This document shows positions 9,340-18,027 of a DNA stretch of 64,000 nucleotides, in pieces. Position 1 is the stretch's first letter. Each line of letters starts with the position of its first letter. The translations under genes and the position numbers were made by a program. Below the pieces are notes generated by a model that worked only from the letters and a program-made list of their open reading frames with translations, had not been told where the DNA came from and searched no databases. This DNA comes from an uncultured Pseudomonadota bacterium (lineage in GTDB: Bacteria > Myxococcota_A > UBA796 > GCA-2862545), in contig CAJXTB010000017.1 in NCBI GenBank assembly GCA_913061235.1, forward strand, positions 1 to 64,000, in the 5' to 3' direction.

Positions 9340-9660
9340 CAGCTGATGGCTTGTTTAGATTATAGGGCTTTGGATGGCAGCTATCAGAGGTCAGAGGTCA
9401 GAGGTCAGAGGTCAGAGCACCCGGCTTGCGCCGGGTTCGTTTTCAGAGAGTGCTGTGAGGCTGGAGTGCTGTCGCGGGACGCAGATGCTGTCTGCCATCC
9501 GCCAACCCGCACGAATCCGCTGGCCCGCAACTCGCGAACCTCCACAGTCCACCTCCGAAACGCTGGCCCCGAAGGGGGCCTGCTCTGACCTCTGAAATCT
9601 GTCCTCTGACCTCTCGAATCACCGAGATTCATTCGCGTCTCACCGCTCACCGCTCACCGC
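9340..9660. repeat. Inverted heptamer-repeat element between convergent genes
   Basis: 9384-9417 holds almost five copies of TCAGAGG. 9584-9614 holds the reverse complement type (CTCTGACCTCTG and again CCTCTGACCTCT). 9639-9659 holds three copies of CTCACCG that run into the end of the next gene. Partial inverted repeats AGCTGTCAGCTGATGGC and GATGGCAGCTATCAG flank the left array. Inside are hairpins at 9419-9436 and 9565-9580. It resembles the simple heptameric intergenic repeats seen in some Myxococcota and Planctomycetes rather than CRISPR or an IS. Confidence 0.65.
9419..9443 (+). terminator. Rho-independent-like terminator after the 7556-9334 lipoprotein
   Basis: CCCGGC-TTGC-GCCGGG forms a 6-bp GC stem with a 4-nt loop, extended by an A-T pair, followed by TTCGTTTT. 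It sits 85 nt after the stop codon, inside the heptamer-repeat region. Confidence 0.55.
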
Positions 9661-10484
9661 CCGCTTCTCTGCAGCGACAGCATGGAGAGCCTTGCCGTGA
9701 TGGCGGCGGCGTCTTCGGCGTCTGGAACCGTTGCCAGGTAGGTCGCTAGAGCATCCGTCGCTTCAGCAGTCTCGCCAAGATTGCTGAGGGCGAGTCCTAG
9801 GTCGCGGTACTGCTCGGGACCGTCGCTCAAAATCATCAGCATTCGGCTGGCGCGCGCCACACCAGCGGCATCTTGGCTCATGGCGTGACTGGCTTTGAGG
9901 TTGCGGCAGATGCGCGCGATGAAGGACGCGTTTGACACCGGTGCCAGCATGGCTTGCCACGCGCGTTCGGTGATGGTGGCGTCGGGGTAGGTCTTCTCGA
10001 ACAGTCCCCAAAGCTGGTCTTCTTGCAGCACCCGACCCTGGTGGAAGGGGTCGATAAACACCGGGGACTCGCTGTGCCGTGGACGCAGCACGAAGTGTCC
10101 GGGAAAGCCGACACCGTCTAGGTGGATGTCGAGACGCCGGGCGACCTCGGCGTACACCAGTGACAAGGTGATGGGCATGCCCCGTCGCCGGCCTAGGACA
10201 CGGTGAATCAGGCTGTTGTCGACGTGGTGGTAGTTGTCTTGATCGCCCTGAAACTCGAAGCGCCGAAACAAGACTTCATTGATGCGTCCCATTCCGCGAC
10301 CGGGAGCAACGCCGGGGCTGTGACCGGTGGCCTTGGCGAGTGTGTCGAGGTCATCAACGACGGCCGCCGGGTCGCATGCGGGGTCCTCGTTCATGGCAAC
10401 GGCAATCGCCCCTTGGTCGAGCGGAAGGTCGTCCCCGTGAGCTGCGACAAGGTCCGCGAGACGGGTGGAGATGGTGTGGGACAC
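9654..10484 (-). CDS. SirB1-family transglutaminase-like/TPR protein
   Basis: 276 aa, the usual length for the SirB1 family (transglutaminase-like superfamily 2 plus a TPR tail). Diagnostic segments are INEVLFRRFEFQGDQDNYHHVDNSLI, RRGMPITLSLVYAEVARRL and VGFPGHFVLR. The C-terminal third (GPEQYRDLGLALSNLGETAEATDALATYL) reads as TPR helices. The last codons run into the CTCACCG repeats, so the C-terminus (LQRSGR) may be repeat-derived. The cytosolic role is unknown. Confidence 0.85.
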   Translation of the reverse strand: MSHTISTRLADLVAAHGDDLPLDQGAIAVAMNEDPACDPAAVVDDLDTLAKATGHSPGVAPGRGMGRINEVLFRRFEFQGDQDNYHHVDNSLIHRVLGRRRGMPITLSLVYAEVARRLDIHLDGVGFPGHFVLRPRHSESPVFIDPFHQGRVLQEDQLWGLFEKTYPDATITERAWQAMLAPVSNASFIARICRNLKASHAMSQDAAGVARASRMLMILSDGPEQYRDLGLALSNLGETAEATDALATYLATVPDAEDAAAITARLSMLSLQRSGR

Positions 10485-10617
10485 GAGTGACTCCGCTGAG
10501 ACGTGGGCTCTTTACTCTGTTCGGGTGGGTGCGGTGGAAGCCGGGGCGGGTCGAATGTGTTTGTTGGGAGTGCTATGGGGCGCTCATCTGGGCGCTACCT
10601 GCCCTTTTGGAGCGTCC

Positions 10618-11169
10618 ATGTCCCGCCTACTCGCTGTCGCCAGCCTCCTCGCCCTCGGGTGTGGAACCAAGAAGACACCCGAACCCGATGCGACCCCCAC
10701 ACCGCCGCCCACACCCGAAGTGCCGGCGATGGTCGATGCGGACAGTGATGTCGATACCCAAGCTGCAGTAGTGCCTCTGGATGAGTCGCTTGAGCTTCTC
10801 AACACCCGCTGGGAGCTCCAGTCTTTCAATGGTGAGGCCATGGAGATGGAGCCGGGTTCACGCCAGCTCTTCTTCCGCGTTGACTACGGCACACCGCCGG
10901 ACCTAGGGGGCTTTGGCGGCTGCAATCGCTTCTACGGAACCGCATTTACGGCTACTGCCACCACGGTGGCCTTCGGCTCAGTGGGACTGACTCGCATGGC
11001 CTGCCCGAACTTGTCAGCCGAGCAGATGTTCATCTCAACGTTGTCCAAGGCGGACACCTGGACGGTCGAGGGTGACACCCTGACTCTGATGGCTGGCACT
11101 GAGTCGACGCTCGTGTTCGAGCGCGCGCCGGATGCTGATCCAATGGATGAGGCTCCCGCGCAGCCGTAG
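10618..11169 (+). CDS. META-domain (HslJ-like) lipoprotein
   Basis: 183 aa from ATG 10618, preceded by GGAG. MSRLLAVASLLALGCG is a lipoprotein signal (lipobox LALGC), followed by a Pro/Thr linker. The META domain follows (LLNTRWELQSFNGEAM, FGGCNRFYGTAFTATATTVAFG, LTRMACPNLSAEQMFISTL), with the family's GGCNxFxG core. META proteins such as HslJ are envelope proteins linked to stress and novobiocin resistance. It ends 3 bp from the convergent UdgX-type gene, so no terminator separates the two. Confidence 0.85.
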   Translation: MSRLLAVASLLALGCGTKKTPEPDATPTPPPTPEVPAMVDADSDVDTQAAVVPLDESLELLNTRWELQSFNGEAMEMEPGSRQLFFRVDYGTPPDLGGFGGCNRFYGTAFTATATTVAFGSVGLTRMACPNLSAEQMFISTLSKADTWTVEGDTLTLMAGTESTLVFERAPDADPMDEAPAQP

Positions 11170-11172
11170 CGG

Positions 11173-12567
11173 TCATGCGGTTGAGCGGGTCATTGCGGTT
11201 GCCTTGAGAAGCGCGTCGTGCAGTTGACGGCGCAGCTCAGAGGAGTCCGGGCGTCGCAAGATGGCGGCGGGATGCGGACCTACAATGAGCGTGTGCCCCC
11301 CACGAGCGGTCAGCCTTCGTCCGTAGACGGACTGCAGCTTCACGGCTCGGCCGAGCAGTGTCCGCGCGGCTGTCGTTCCCAACGCCACCACGACTGTGGG
11401 TTGGATGCGAGACAGCTCAGCGTGAAGAAACGGAGCGCAAAGCTCGGCATGAAGTGCTTCGGGGCGCTCGTGAAGGCGCTGCTTGTTTTGCTTTTTGTGG
11501 TGGAAGTGCTTTACGGCATTGGTCAGGTAGACCTGCTCCCGCTCAAGCCCCACCGCGTTCAGCGCGTCCATGAGTAGACGGCCTGCGGGGCCCACGAATG
11601 GCCGTCCTTCGGTGTCTTCGCAGTCACCCGGCTGTTCACCAACAATGACGATTCGCGCGGTCTGTGGGCCTTCTCCCGGTACTGCGTGAGTGGCCGGACC
11701 CGCGAGGGGACAGCCGCGACAGCGCCGAATGGCGTCGTGAACGGCAGATAGGGGAGCGGCGTCTGGAGGTAGGACCGCAGACGCGCCCTGTGGATTGCGT
11801 GCAGCGGACTCTGCCAGTCGCTTCGGAGCCTCCGCGAGCAGTCTTGCAATCAGCTTGGTCTCCGGCATCGTCCCCCAATGTTTCATTGGCATCTCCGAGC
11901 GCATGGCGTCGGTCAGAGTGCGCGCGGGGTTGTAGATACTGGCGTAGTAGGTGCACCACAGGGCATCCAGGTCGTCTTGTGTCGGGGAGATGTGGTGTGC
12001 CACTCCAGGTCCGTACACCACGCCGTCCTCTGGAGTGAAGACGGCAGACCCCTTGGGAGTGAGCAGGGCAAAGCGCATGTCACCGAAGCGTCGAACGAAG
12101 TGCGGTGTGGCTTGGCGAATGATGAAGTGGTCAGGGCGGTGCCAGCTCACCCAGCGCTCTCCGGCGTCGTCTATGGTTTTTGCGAACCGCACGAAGGCAT
12201 GCATCTTGTGGACGTCTCGATGGACGGTCTTGGCTCGGCGCTTGAGCTCGCGGACCTCGCGAATTCCGATGTCGTCGAGGACCTGTCCGCCGCGTTCGGC
12301 AACGAGGCGGGCGACGGCGTAGGGAAGGGAAAAGCGGTCGGGTGCGTCGAAGGCCAGTCCGCTTCTGGCCAGGGTAAAGAAGGCCCTAGGCATCGACGGT
12401 AGCGGCCTGTCTGTCACGGGTGCTGGTGGTGCGGCGAACAGCCCAGACTGCGTGCTGCCTACAGGACGCCACTCAATGTCCTGCGCCTCGGTCTTTAGGG
12501 CGAGCAGGGGACGAACGGCGTCTCGCCAGGCGTCAAAGTGGGGCTCAAATACGGCGCTGTAGCGCAT
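11173..12567 (-). CDS. DUF4130-UdgX fusion (uracil-DNA glycosylase superfamily)
   Basis: 464 aa. The N-terminal ~250 residues are the DUF4130 module (MRYSAVFEPHFDAWRDAVRPL, WRPD HFIIRQATPHFVRRF). The C-terminal ~200 residues are a UdgX glycosylase: motif I GEQPGDCEDTEGRPFVGPAG, TNAVKHF, and the UdgX-specific loop KQRLHE with His366 at the position that in mycobacterial UdgX forms a covalent bond with uracil-abasic DNA. Motif II reads GPHPAAILR. It lies 2 nt downstream of the radical-SAM partner on the same strand, the usual pairing. It probably locks onto or removes uracil in DNA. Confidence 0.9.
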   Translation of the reverse strand: MRYSAVFEPHFDAWRDAVRPLLALKTEAQDIEWRPVGSTQSGLFAAPPAPVTDRPLPSMPRAFFTLARSGLAFDAPDRFSLPYAVARLVAERGGQVLDDIGIREVRELKRRAKTVHRDVHKMHAFVRFAKTIDDAGERWVSWHRPDHFIIRQATPHFVRRFGDMRFALLTPKGSAVFTPEDGVVYGPGVAHHISPTQDDLDALWCTYYASIYNPARTLTDAMRSEMPMKHWGTMPETKLIARLLAEAPKRLAESAARNPQGASAVLPPDAAPLSAVHDAIRRCRGCPLAGPATHAVPGEGPQTARIVIVGEQPGDCEDTEGRPFVGPAGRLLMDALNAVGLEREQVYLTNAVKHFHHKKQNKQRLHERPEALHAELCAPFLHAELSRIQPTVVVALGTTAARTLLGRAVKLQSVYGRRLTARGGHTLIVGPHPAAILRRPDSSELRRQLHDALLKATAMTRSTA

Positions 12568-12569
12568 GC

Positions 12570-13790
12570 CTAGACCTGTCCTGTCAGGGCGCTCTGTCCC
12601 GTCGCGAACAGATTGAGCTGCCGCGGTTTCACCCGGTCTTCGAGGGACTGAATGTCGAGGTGTCGGACGGCAGAGCGGTCGCCGGGAATCTCCAAGAAGA
12701 CGAGCGTCTTCTTCAACGAAACCCGCATGTGGCGCAGGTCATCTACAGTGACAGTACGCTGCCGACGCAGGCTCAACACGCGCTGGACGTTGGTCGTGCC
12801 GAGCCCGGGAACACGAAGTAGCGCTTCCCTCGGAGCTCGGTTGAGGTCGACGGGGAAGAACGCTCGGTTCGACAGCGCCCACGCCAGCTTGGGGTCCTTG
12901 TCTAGGGCAAGGTTCTGGCCGGGCTGAACAATCTCGTCTACGCGGAATTGGTAGAACCGCAGCAGCCAGTCCGCTTGGTACAGACGGTGTTCGCGCAGCA
13001 ATCCTACGGGCTTGGTGGGCAGGGCGGCGTGTGGTTGTGAGCTCGGGCTGTAGGCGGTGTAGTAGACGCGTCGCAGCCGGTGGGATGTGTACAGGCGGTT
13101 GCTCGTATCGAGCACAGATGCGTCGCTTGCGGCCGTTGCGCCTACGACCATCTGCGTGCTCTGGCCGGCAGGCATCAGCTTCTTGGGGCCCTCTGTCTGA
13201 CTGATATTGTGTAGTTGGTCCATGGTGGTCTCGGTCTCCACAATGGTCTTTGCAGGCGCCAGCGTGTCCAGGTCCTTCTGGGTCGGCAGCTCAATATTGG
13301 CCGACAGACGGTCTGCGACTTGGGCCGCACGAGCCAGGATTTCTTTCGACGCCCCAGCCACCGCTTTTAGATGGATGTAGCCACCGAATCGCTCCTCCTC
13401 GCGCAGTCTCCGGGCGACCTCGATGAGCTGCTCCATCGTGTAGTCCGCCGACTTGATGATGCCGGACGACAGGAACAGGCCTTCGATGGTGTTCCGCCGG
13501 TAGAAGCCGACCGTCAGGCGAACGACCTCCGCCACCGTGAATGAGGCTCGGGGGGTATTGCTCGACAGCCGATTGACGCAGTACGCACAGTCGAAGATGC
13601 ATCGGTTGGTGAACAAGATCTTGAGCAGCGACACACAGCGGCCATCGGGCGTGTAGCTGTGGCAGATGCCCATGCCCGTGGTGTTGCCGAAACCGTCCGT
13701 TGGACGTGTGCGTTTCGCACCGCTGGATGAACACGAGGCATCGTATTTTGCGGCGTCTGCGAGGATGCTGAGCTTCTGAGCGAGTTCCAT
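12570..13790 (-). CDS. Putative DNA modification/repair radical SAM protein
   Basis: 406 aa. The radical-SAM cluster motif CIFDCAYC places Cys64, Cys68 and Cys71 in CxxxCxxC spacing. A C-terminal helix-hairpin-helix (LNRAPREALLRVPGLGTTNVQRVLSLRRQ) suggests DNA binding. This is the family always found next to DUF4130/UdgX proteins, as here (2-nt gap, same strand, radical SAM first). The two proteins presumably act together on damaged or modified DNA; the reaction is unproven. Confidence 0.9.
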   Translation of the reverse strand: MELAQKLSILADAAKYDASCSSSGAKRTRPTDGFGNTTGMGICHSYTPDGRCVSLLKILFTNRCIFDCAYCVNRLSSNTPRASFTVAEVVRLTVGFYRRNTIEGLFLSSGIIKSADYTMEQLIEVARRLREEERFGGYIHLKAVAGASKEILARAAQVADRLSANIELPTQKDLDTLAPAKTIVETETTMDQLHNISQTEGPKKLMPAGQSTQMVVGATAASDASVLDTSNRLYTSHRLRRVYYTAYSPSSQPHAALPTKPVGLLREHRLYQADWLLRFYQFRVDEIVQPGQNLALDKDPKLAWALSNRAFFPVDLNRAPREALLRVPGLGTTNVQRVLSLRRQRTVTVDDLRHMRVSLKKTLVFLEIPGDRSAVRHLDIQSLEDRVKPRQLNLFATGQSALTGQV

Positions 13791-13842
13791 GCCGCACTGT
13801 ACACACGTTCAGTATGCGACGGCAAGCATCGGGCCGTTGCAC

Positions 13843-14460
13843 CTAGCCCGGGAGGGGAAGGTCTCCGGGGCCCGGAGGCTGGACTTCGGGGGGAGGGGGG
13901 AGCTCGGCTGGCTCTGGTTCTGGCGGTGGTGTGCCCTCAGCAACCTCTTTCAGCCGGCTCAGTCCGTCTTCGTAGTCGGCCCCAATGAACGTATCCATCA
14001 TGGCTGAGATGGCCCCACCAAAGAACCCATCGTTCGTTCCGGAGAGGCCCCAGGTGACGCTGGTTGTGTCGGCGTCGACCACGGTCAGTGCTAGCCACGC
14101 TTCCGCCGTGCCCATGTCACCGAAGTCCAAGTGGGTATCGACCCGGTTCATGGGGTCCATCGCTGTAATCGCCTGGGACCCTTCACCAGTGACCTCACCG
14201 GTCCAAGACATGGTGTGTCCAACGCCTTCGGGGCCCGTGTAGGTGTTGACCGTGCTCGGGTCTTTCGCTTGCCAGGGGGACCATGCGGGATGGTTCTCGA
14301 GCACCGAGACGTGTTGCCACACCACCTCTGCCGGGGCGTCCATCTGCTGGGTGCGGGTGACCTCGAAATCCTTGGGCAACAAGACGGCTGTCACCAGCCC
14401 CGCGACAACAACTGTGCTTACTACTGCTGCGCCAATACCCAGTACCGTCTTCAAACCCAT
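13843..14460 (-). CDS. Membrane-anchored SRPBCC (polyketide cyclase-like) protein
   Basis: 205 aa. One N-terminal transmembrane helix (residues ~5-27) precedes an SRPBCC fold (EVTRTQQMDAPAEVVWQHVSVLENHPAWSPW, then VDADTTSVTWGLSG). A Pro-rich tail (PPPEPEPAELPPPP) follows. Such proteins bind hydrophobic ligands, but none can be named here. It starts 20 nt downstream of the speD-like gene and is probably co-transcribed with it. Confidence 0.82.
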   Translation of the reverse strand: MGLKTVLGIGAAVVSTVVVAGLVTAVLLPKDFEVTRTQQMDAPAEVVWQHVSVLENHPAWSPWQAKDPSTVNTYTGPEGVGHTMSWTGEVTGEGSQAITAMDPMNRVDTHLDFGDMGTAEAWLALTVVDADTTSVTWGLSGTNDGFFGGAISAMMDTFIGADYEDGLSRLKEVAEGTPPPEPEPAELPPPPEVQPPGPGDLPLPG

Positions 14461-14480
14461 GGTCTGCCTCCGAAGGACGG

Positions 14481-14882
14481 CTACACTACACCTTCGGATT
14501 CCTGAGAACTATTCGTAGGACGAAGGCTAGGAATGCTTTGTTCGCGACCTCGCTCGACAGTCAACCAATCTGTTCGCGTGGCGTGAAGCGCTCGTGCAAG
14601 GTCCTCAATGGCGTGTCGTGGTTCGGCGGCGCCGCAAGTGTAGAGGTCTATCGCCGCATATCCATGTTCTGGCCAGGTGTGCACGGACAGGTGGGACTCT
14701 GCGATTAGCAACAGCCCGGTGACGCCTTGGGGCTCAAACTGGTGAAACTGTGCATGCAAGATGACACATCCAGCGGCCTCAGCGGCGTGACGCATTGCCG
14801 CTTGTAGGCGTGTGGCATCGTTGAGAATGCGCGCATCGCACCCGTGAAGGTCGGCAAGCAGGTGAGTTCCAAGAGTCTTCAT
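14481..14882 (-). CDS. speD: S-adenosylmethionine decarboxylase proenzyme
   Basis: 133 aa from ATG 14882 (MKTLGTHLLADLHGC), the normal size for the short prokaryotic AdoMetDC. The autocleavage site is AESHLSVHTWPEHGY: Glu62-Ser63 generates the pyruvoyl group, with His68 and Cys83 at the canonical Thermotoga-enzyme positions. It makes decarboxylated AdoMet for spermidine synthesis in the cytosol. Upstream in-frame codons are antisense to the divergent cytochrome gene and are not used. The divergent starts are 48 bp apart. Confidence 0.93.
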   Translation of the reverse strand: MKTLGTHLLADLHGCDARILNDATRLQAAMRHAAEAAGCVILHAQFHQFEPQGVTGLLLIAESHLSVHTWPEHGYAAIDLYTCGAAEPRHAIEDLARALHATRTDWLTVERGREQSIPSLRPTNSSQESEGVV

Positions 14883-14930
14883 GCGGTCGCAGATACCACG
14901 TGGTCGCCTGGGGTGTTGTAGGCTCGTCGC

Positions 14931-16565
14931 ATGACTCTTCTCGTACTGTTTGCCCTGGCATGTTCTCGTGATGTTCCTGAGCCCGTGCCGGTGGCACCGG
15001 TTGAGCCCAAGGCGGCCAATGTGGAGCCGGCGCCCAAACCCACTGTGGTCGTCCCGGCGACTGCGGAAGAGGGGGAAGCAGCCTGGCAGTTGCACAACTG
15101 TTCCGCGTGTCACGGCCAACGTGGTCAAGGAGGCGTTGGGCCGCAGCTTGCCGGTCGGGTTCCAGAGCTGGTGGATGTGATGGCTCAGATCCGCGCAGGT
15201 GCCCCACCTATGCCCGCCTATACACAGTCGGACCTGTCTGATGCCCTCGTTGGCGGCATCCATACCTGGTTGCTCACTCAGCCCGAGCCGGGTCCACCGC
15301 AGCCCAACCCAGACACGCTGTTCACGGTCTCGGGTGTGGATGTGGAGCTGTGGGCAAGTGGCCTGGACCATCCCGTCGCGATTGTGTTCTGCGATGGCAG
15401 GCCCTTTGTCAGCACCAATGGCGGCGTCTATCCCCGAGCCGGACAGAAGACCGGAAAGCTCTGGTTGATGGGAGAAGATGGCGCTCGAACGGAGTACGCG
15501 ACAGGCTTGGAGCGGCCGGTGGGTCTAGCGTGCGCTGACCATGGTTTGTACGTGAGCGAGCGTGGGAAAATCACCTATCTGGAGGACCTTGACGGCGACA
15601 TGCGGGCCGACGGCAATGTTGTGTTCGTGGACAACCTGCCGGCGTCCGGGCTTCACCAGAACAATGGGCTGGCGTGGGGACCGGGGGGCGAGCTGTTTGT
15701 GGGCCAAGGCTCGGCCACGAATGCGGACATTGAGGACCCTCCGAACAACAGCATTCTGTCCATTGATACCGACGGCAACCTCAGCGTCTACGCCACTGGG
15801 TTTCGCAATCCCTTCGGTCTGGCGTGGATGGACGGCGCGCTCTACGCAACGGATAACGGCATTGACCCACCACTTGTTGAGGCTGCACCGGAAGAGTTGA
15901 ACCGTGTGGAGCCCGGCAAGTTCTACGGTCATCCGTACTGGGTGGCTGACGAGCGACTGCGCGATGGCGGTCCTGAGGCGACCGCGCCCGCGGTGATGTT
16001 CACACCCCATGCAAGCGCCAACGGGGTGACCGCCGCACAGTCCCAGATGTGGCCAGACCACAACGGCAAGCTGCTGGTCGCAGAGTTCGGCAGCTACATC
16101 TCACGCTTCTACACCGCAGGTCGCCGGGTGCTGTTGGTGGACCCTGCAACGGGGGAGACCACCATCTGGGCCTCTGGCTTTCAAGGACGTCCACTGGACC
16201 TGGCCGTTGGGCCCGATGGTGCGGTGTATGTGACGGACTTTGAGCAGGGTGCCGTGTGGCGCTTCTTTGCGTCTGACCGTGTACGAACCCGCTTTCAACC
16301 AAGCTTTGACTGCACCCGTGCCTCTACCGTTGTGGAGCATGCCATCTGCAATGACCCCCAGCTCGCCGCGCTCGATGGGCGCCTGAGTACCGCTTACTTA
16401 GCGGCTCGTGAAGGGATGACCGGCTCCCAGCGCACGGAGCTACGTGATGTCCAGCGGGCGTGGCTTGCCGAGCGCAACGCCTGTGAGAACGACACGTGGC
16501 CGGTAGTCTGTACGAAGGCGAGCATGCTTCAGCGCATTGCCGAGCTGGTGCCGGCAGAAGGCTAG
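14931..16565 (+). CDS. Lipoprotein: cytochrome c + PQQ sugar dehydrogenase-like propeller + LprI domain
   Basis: 544 aa. The signal MTLLVLFALAC has its lipobox Cys at residue 11. A class I cytochrome c domain (~45-120) carries heme motif CSACH (57-61) and PPMPAY. The middle (~130-450) is a glucose/sorbosone dehydrogenase-like beta-propeller (GLDHPVAIVF, ASGLHQNNGLAWGPGGELFVG, YATGFRNPFGLAW, YVTDFEQGAVWRF). The C-terminus (~460-540) is an LprI/DUF1311 lysozyme-inhibitor-like domain (FDCTRASTVVEHAICNDPQLAALD). This suggests periplasmic oxidation with electrons passed to the fused heme. The LprI addition is unusual. Its stop overlaps the convergent gene's stop in CTAG. Confidence 0.88.
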   Translation: MTLLVLFALACSRDVPEPVPVAPVEPKAANVEPAPKPTVVVPATAEEGEAAWQLHNCSACHGQRGQGGVGPQLAGRVPELVDVMAQIRAGAPPMPAYTQSDLSDALVGGIHTWLLTQPEPGPPQPNPDTLFTVSGVDVELWASGLDHPVAIVFCDGRPFVSTNGGVYPRAGQKTGKLWLMGEDGARTEYATGLERPVGLACADHGLYVSERGKITYLEDLDGDMRADGNVVFVDNLPASGLHQNNGLAWGPGGELFVGQGSATNADIEDPPNNSILSIDTDGNLSVYATGFRNPFGLAWMDGALYATDNGIDPPLVEAAPEELNRVEPGKFYGHPYWVADERLRDGGPEATAPAVMFTPHASANGVTAAQSQMWPDHNGKLLVAEFGSYISRFYTAGRRVLLVDPATGETTIWASGFQGRPLDLAVGPDGAVYVTDFEQGAVWRFFASDRVRTRFQPSFDCTRASTVVEHAICNDPQLAALDGRLSTAYLAAREGMTGSQRTELRDVQRAWLAERNACENDTWPVVCTKASMLQRIAELVPAEG

Positions 16566-18004
16566 TCTTTGTAGACCGACGGGTCGAAGCGGCGTGTCGC
16601 TCTTAGGTAGGACGTGCTGGAGCCTGGCCAGATCGTAAAGTTGGCGCCTGTCTTTGTCTGGTACCAAGAGCGGCATCCGCCCGACTGCCACACCAGTCGC
16701 TGGTGGAGGGAGTCCACGGTGGCAACGAACGCGTCATGCGCGTCTTGCCTGACGTCTAGGTCTACGTTTTTTGCACGGGCGTATACAATGGCTTGTGCCA
16801 AGTAACGGGCTTGTGCCTCGATCATCACCACAACGGAGCTGTGGCCAAGCGCGGTGTTGGGACCCAGCAGAGTGAAGGCGTTGGGCAAGTCGGGCACGGT
16901 GATGCCCAGGTAGGCGCTGGGGCGGTCTCCCCATTTGTCAGCGAGGGAGTCACCGTTTTTGTCCGTGATGACCAAGTCACCCAGCGGTTTGTCGACGGCG
17001 AACCCTGTGCACCAGATGACGACGTCGGCCTCGATGTGCTCGCCGTTTGCCAGGGTCAGTCCAGTCTCACTCATCGCCGCGGCTGGCTCGGTCAGCAGCG
17101 TCACATTGTGTCGCGCCAGGGCGGGGTACCAGTCGTCGCTGATGAGGACGCGCTTGCACCCCAGGTCGTAGTCGGGAACTACGCTGTCGAGCCCAGAGGC
17201 TCTGCGTGCGAAGCGAGAGAGTGACCAACGTGCGATGCGGTTCAGTGGGCGATTGGCACCAAAGATGGCTGCATAGCCTGCTTCTTGTGCAGCGAATGTG
17301 CGCAAGCGAGACAGCGCGAGCACGCCCGGCAGCTTGAATGCAGCGTGTTCAATGCGTGTGTAGGCGCGGTCGCCGCGTGGTTTGACCCAGGGCGGTGTGC
17401 GCTGGAGCACTGTGACGTGCTCTGCCATGGGCGCAATCTCGGGCAGAACCTGGATAGCGCTGGCCCCAGTTCCCACAATGGCGATTCGCTTGCCCTGTAG
17501 GGGAATGTCTGCGTCCCACTCTGCCGTATGCATGGTGGCACCTTTGTAGTTCTCCATGCCTTTCAGCGTGGGAATCACAGGGTCTCGCAGTGCGCCAATG
17601 CCGAGAATCAGGAAGCGCGCAGTGTGTGTGGTGCCGTCTGCAAATGACAACGTCCAGTGGTGCTCGGTCGTGTCCCATGCGGCGTGCGTCAGGTGCTTGC
17701 CGAATCGCAGGTGTGGGGTCAGGCCGTGTTCGTCGACCACACGCTCCATGTACTGGCGAATCTCCTCTTGCGGTGAGTACACACGCGACCAGCTCGGGTT
17801 TGGTGCCCACGACAAGCTGTACAGGTGGGAAGGCACGTCGCATGCACATCCTGGATACCGGTTGTCTCGCCAGGTTCCACCGAGCGTTTGTGACCGTTCG
17901 AAGACGATAAAGTCGGTAATCCCAGTCTTGCGTAGCTCGTGAGCGGCGGCGATTCCGCTGAATCCCGAACCAATGATTGCAACTTCTGAGCGCGTGTCAT
18001 CCAT
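16562..18004 (-). CDS. Flavin-dependent monooxygenase, Baeyer-Villiger type
   Basis: 480 aa. The FAD dinucleotide motif GSGFSGIAAAHEL is at ~13-25, and the NADPH motif GTGASAIQVLPEIA lies further on. Between them YKGATMHTAEWD matches the FxGxxxHxxxWP/D fingerprint of class B flavoprotein monooxygenases. RYPGCACDVPSHLYSLSW is characteristic of the group. It probably inserts oxygen into ketones or hydroxylates lipophilic substrates. It starts opposite hflX, with 23 bp between the start codons. Confidence 0.9.
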   Translation of the reverse strand: MDDTRSEVAIIGSGFSGIAAAHELRKTGITDFIVFERSQTLGGTWRDNRYPGCACDVPSHLYSLSWAPNPSWSRVYSPQEEIRQYMERVVDEHGLTPHLRFGKHLTHAAWDTTEHHWTLSFADGTTHTARFLILGIGALRDPVIPTLKGMENYKGATMHTAEWDADIPLQGKRIAIVGTGASAIQVLPEIAPMAEHVTVLQRTPPWVKPRGDRAYTRIEHAAFKLPGVLALSRLRTFAAQEAGYAAIFGANRPLNRIARWSLSRFARRASGLDSVVPDYDLGCKRVLISDDWYPALARHNVTLLTEPAAAMSETGLTLANGEHIEADVVIWCTGFAVDKPLGDLVITDKNGDSLADKWGDRPSAYLGITVPDLPNAFTLLGPNTALGHSSVVVMIEAQARYLAQAIVYARAKNVDLDVRQDAHDAFVATVDSLHQRLVWQSGGCRSWYQTKTGANFTIWPGSSTSYLRATRRFDPSVYKD

Positions 18005-18027
18005 TTGGTGGGCTAACGCTGTGCGCT

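Noticed and set aside
9384-9417. TCAGAGG tandem array considered as CRISPR
   Set aside because: Units are 7 bp and contiguous with no spacers; no cas genes nearby.
15525-16061. 178-codon minus-strand frame opposite the cytochrome/propeller gene
   Set aside because: Shadow of a well-supported gene; no ribosome site or family match.
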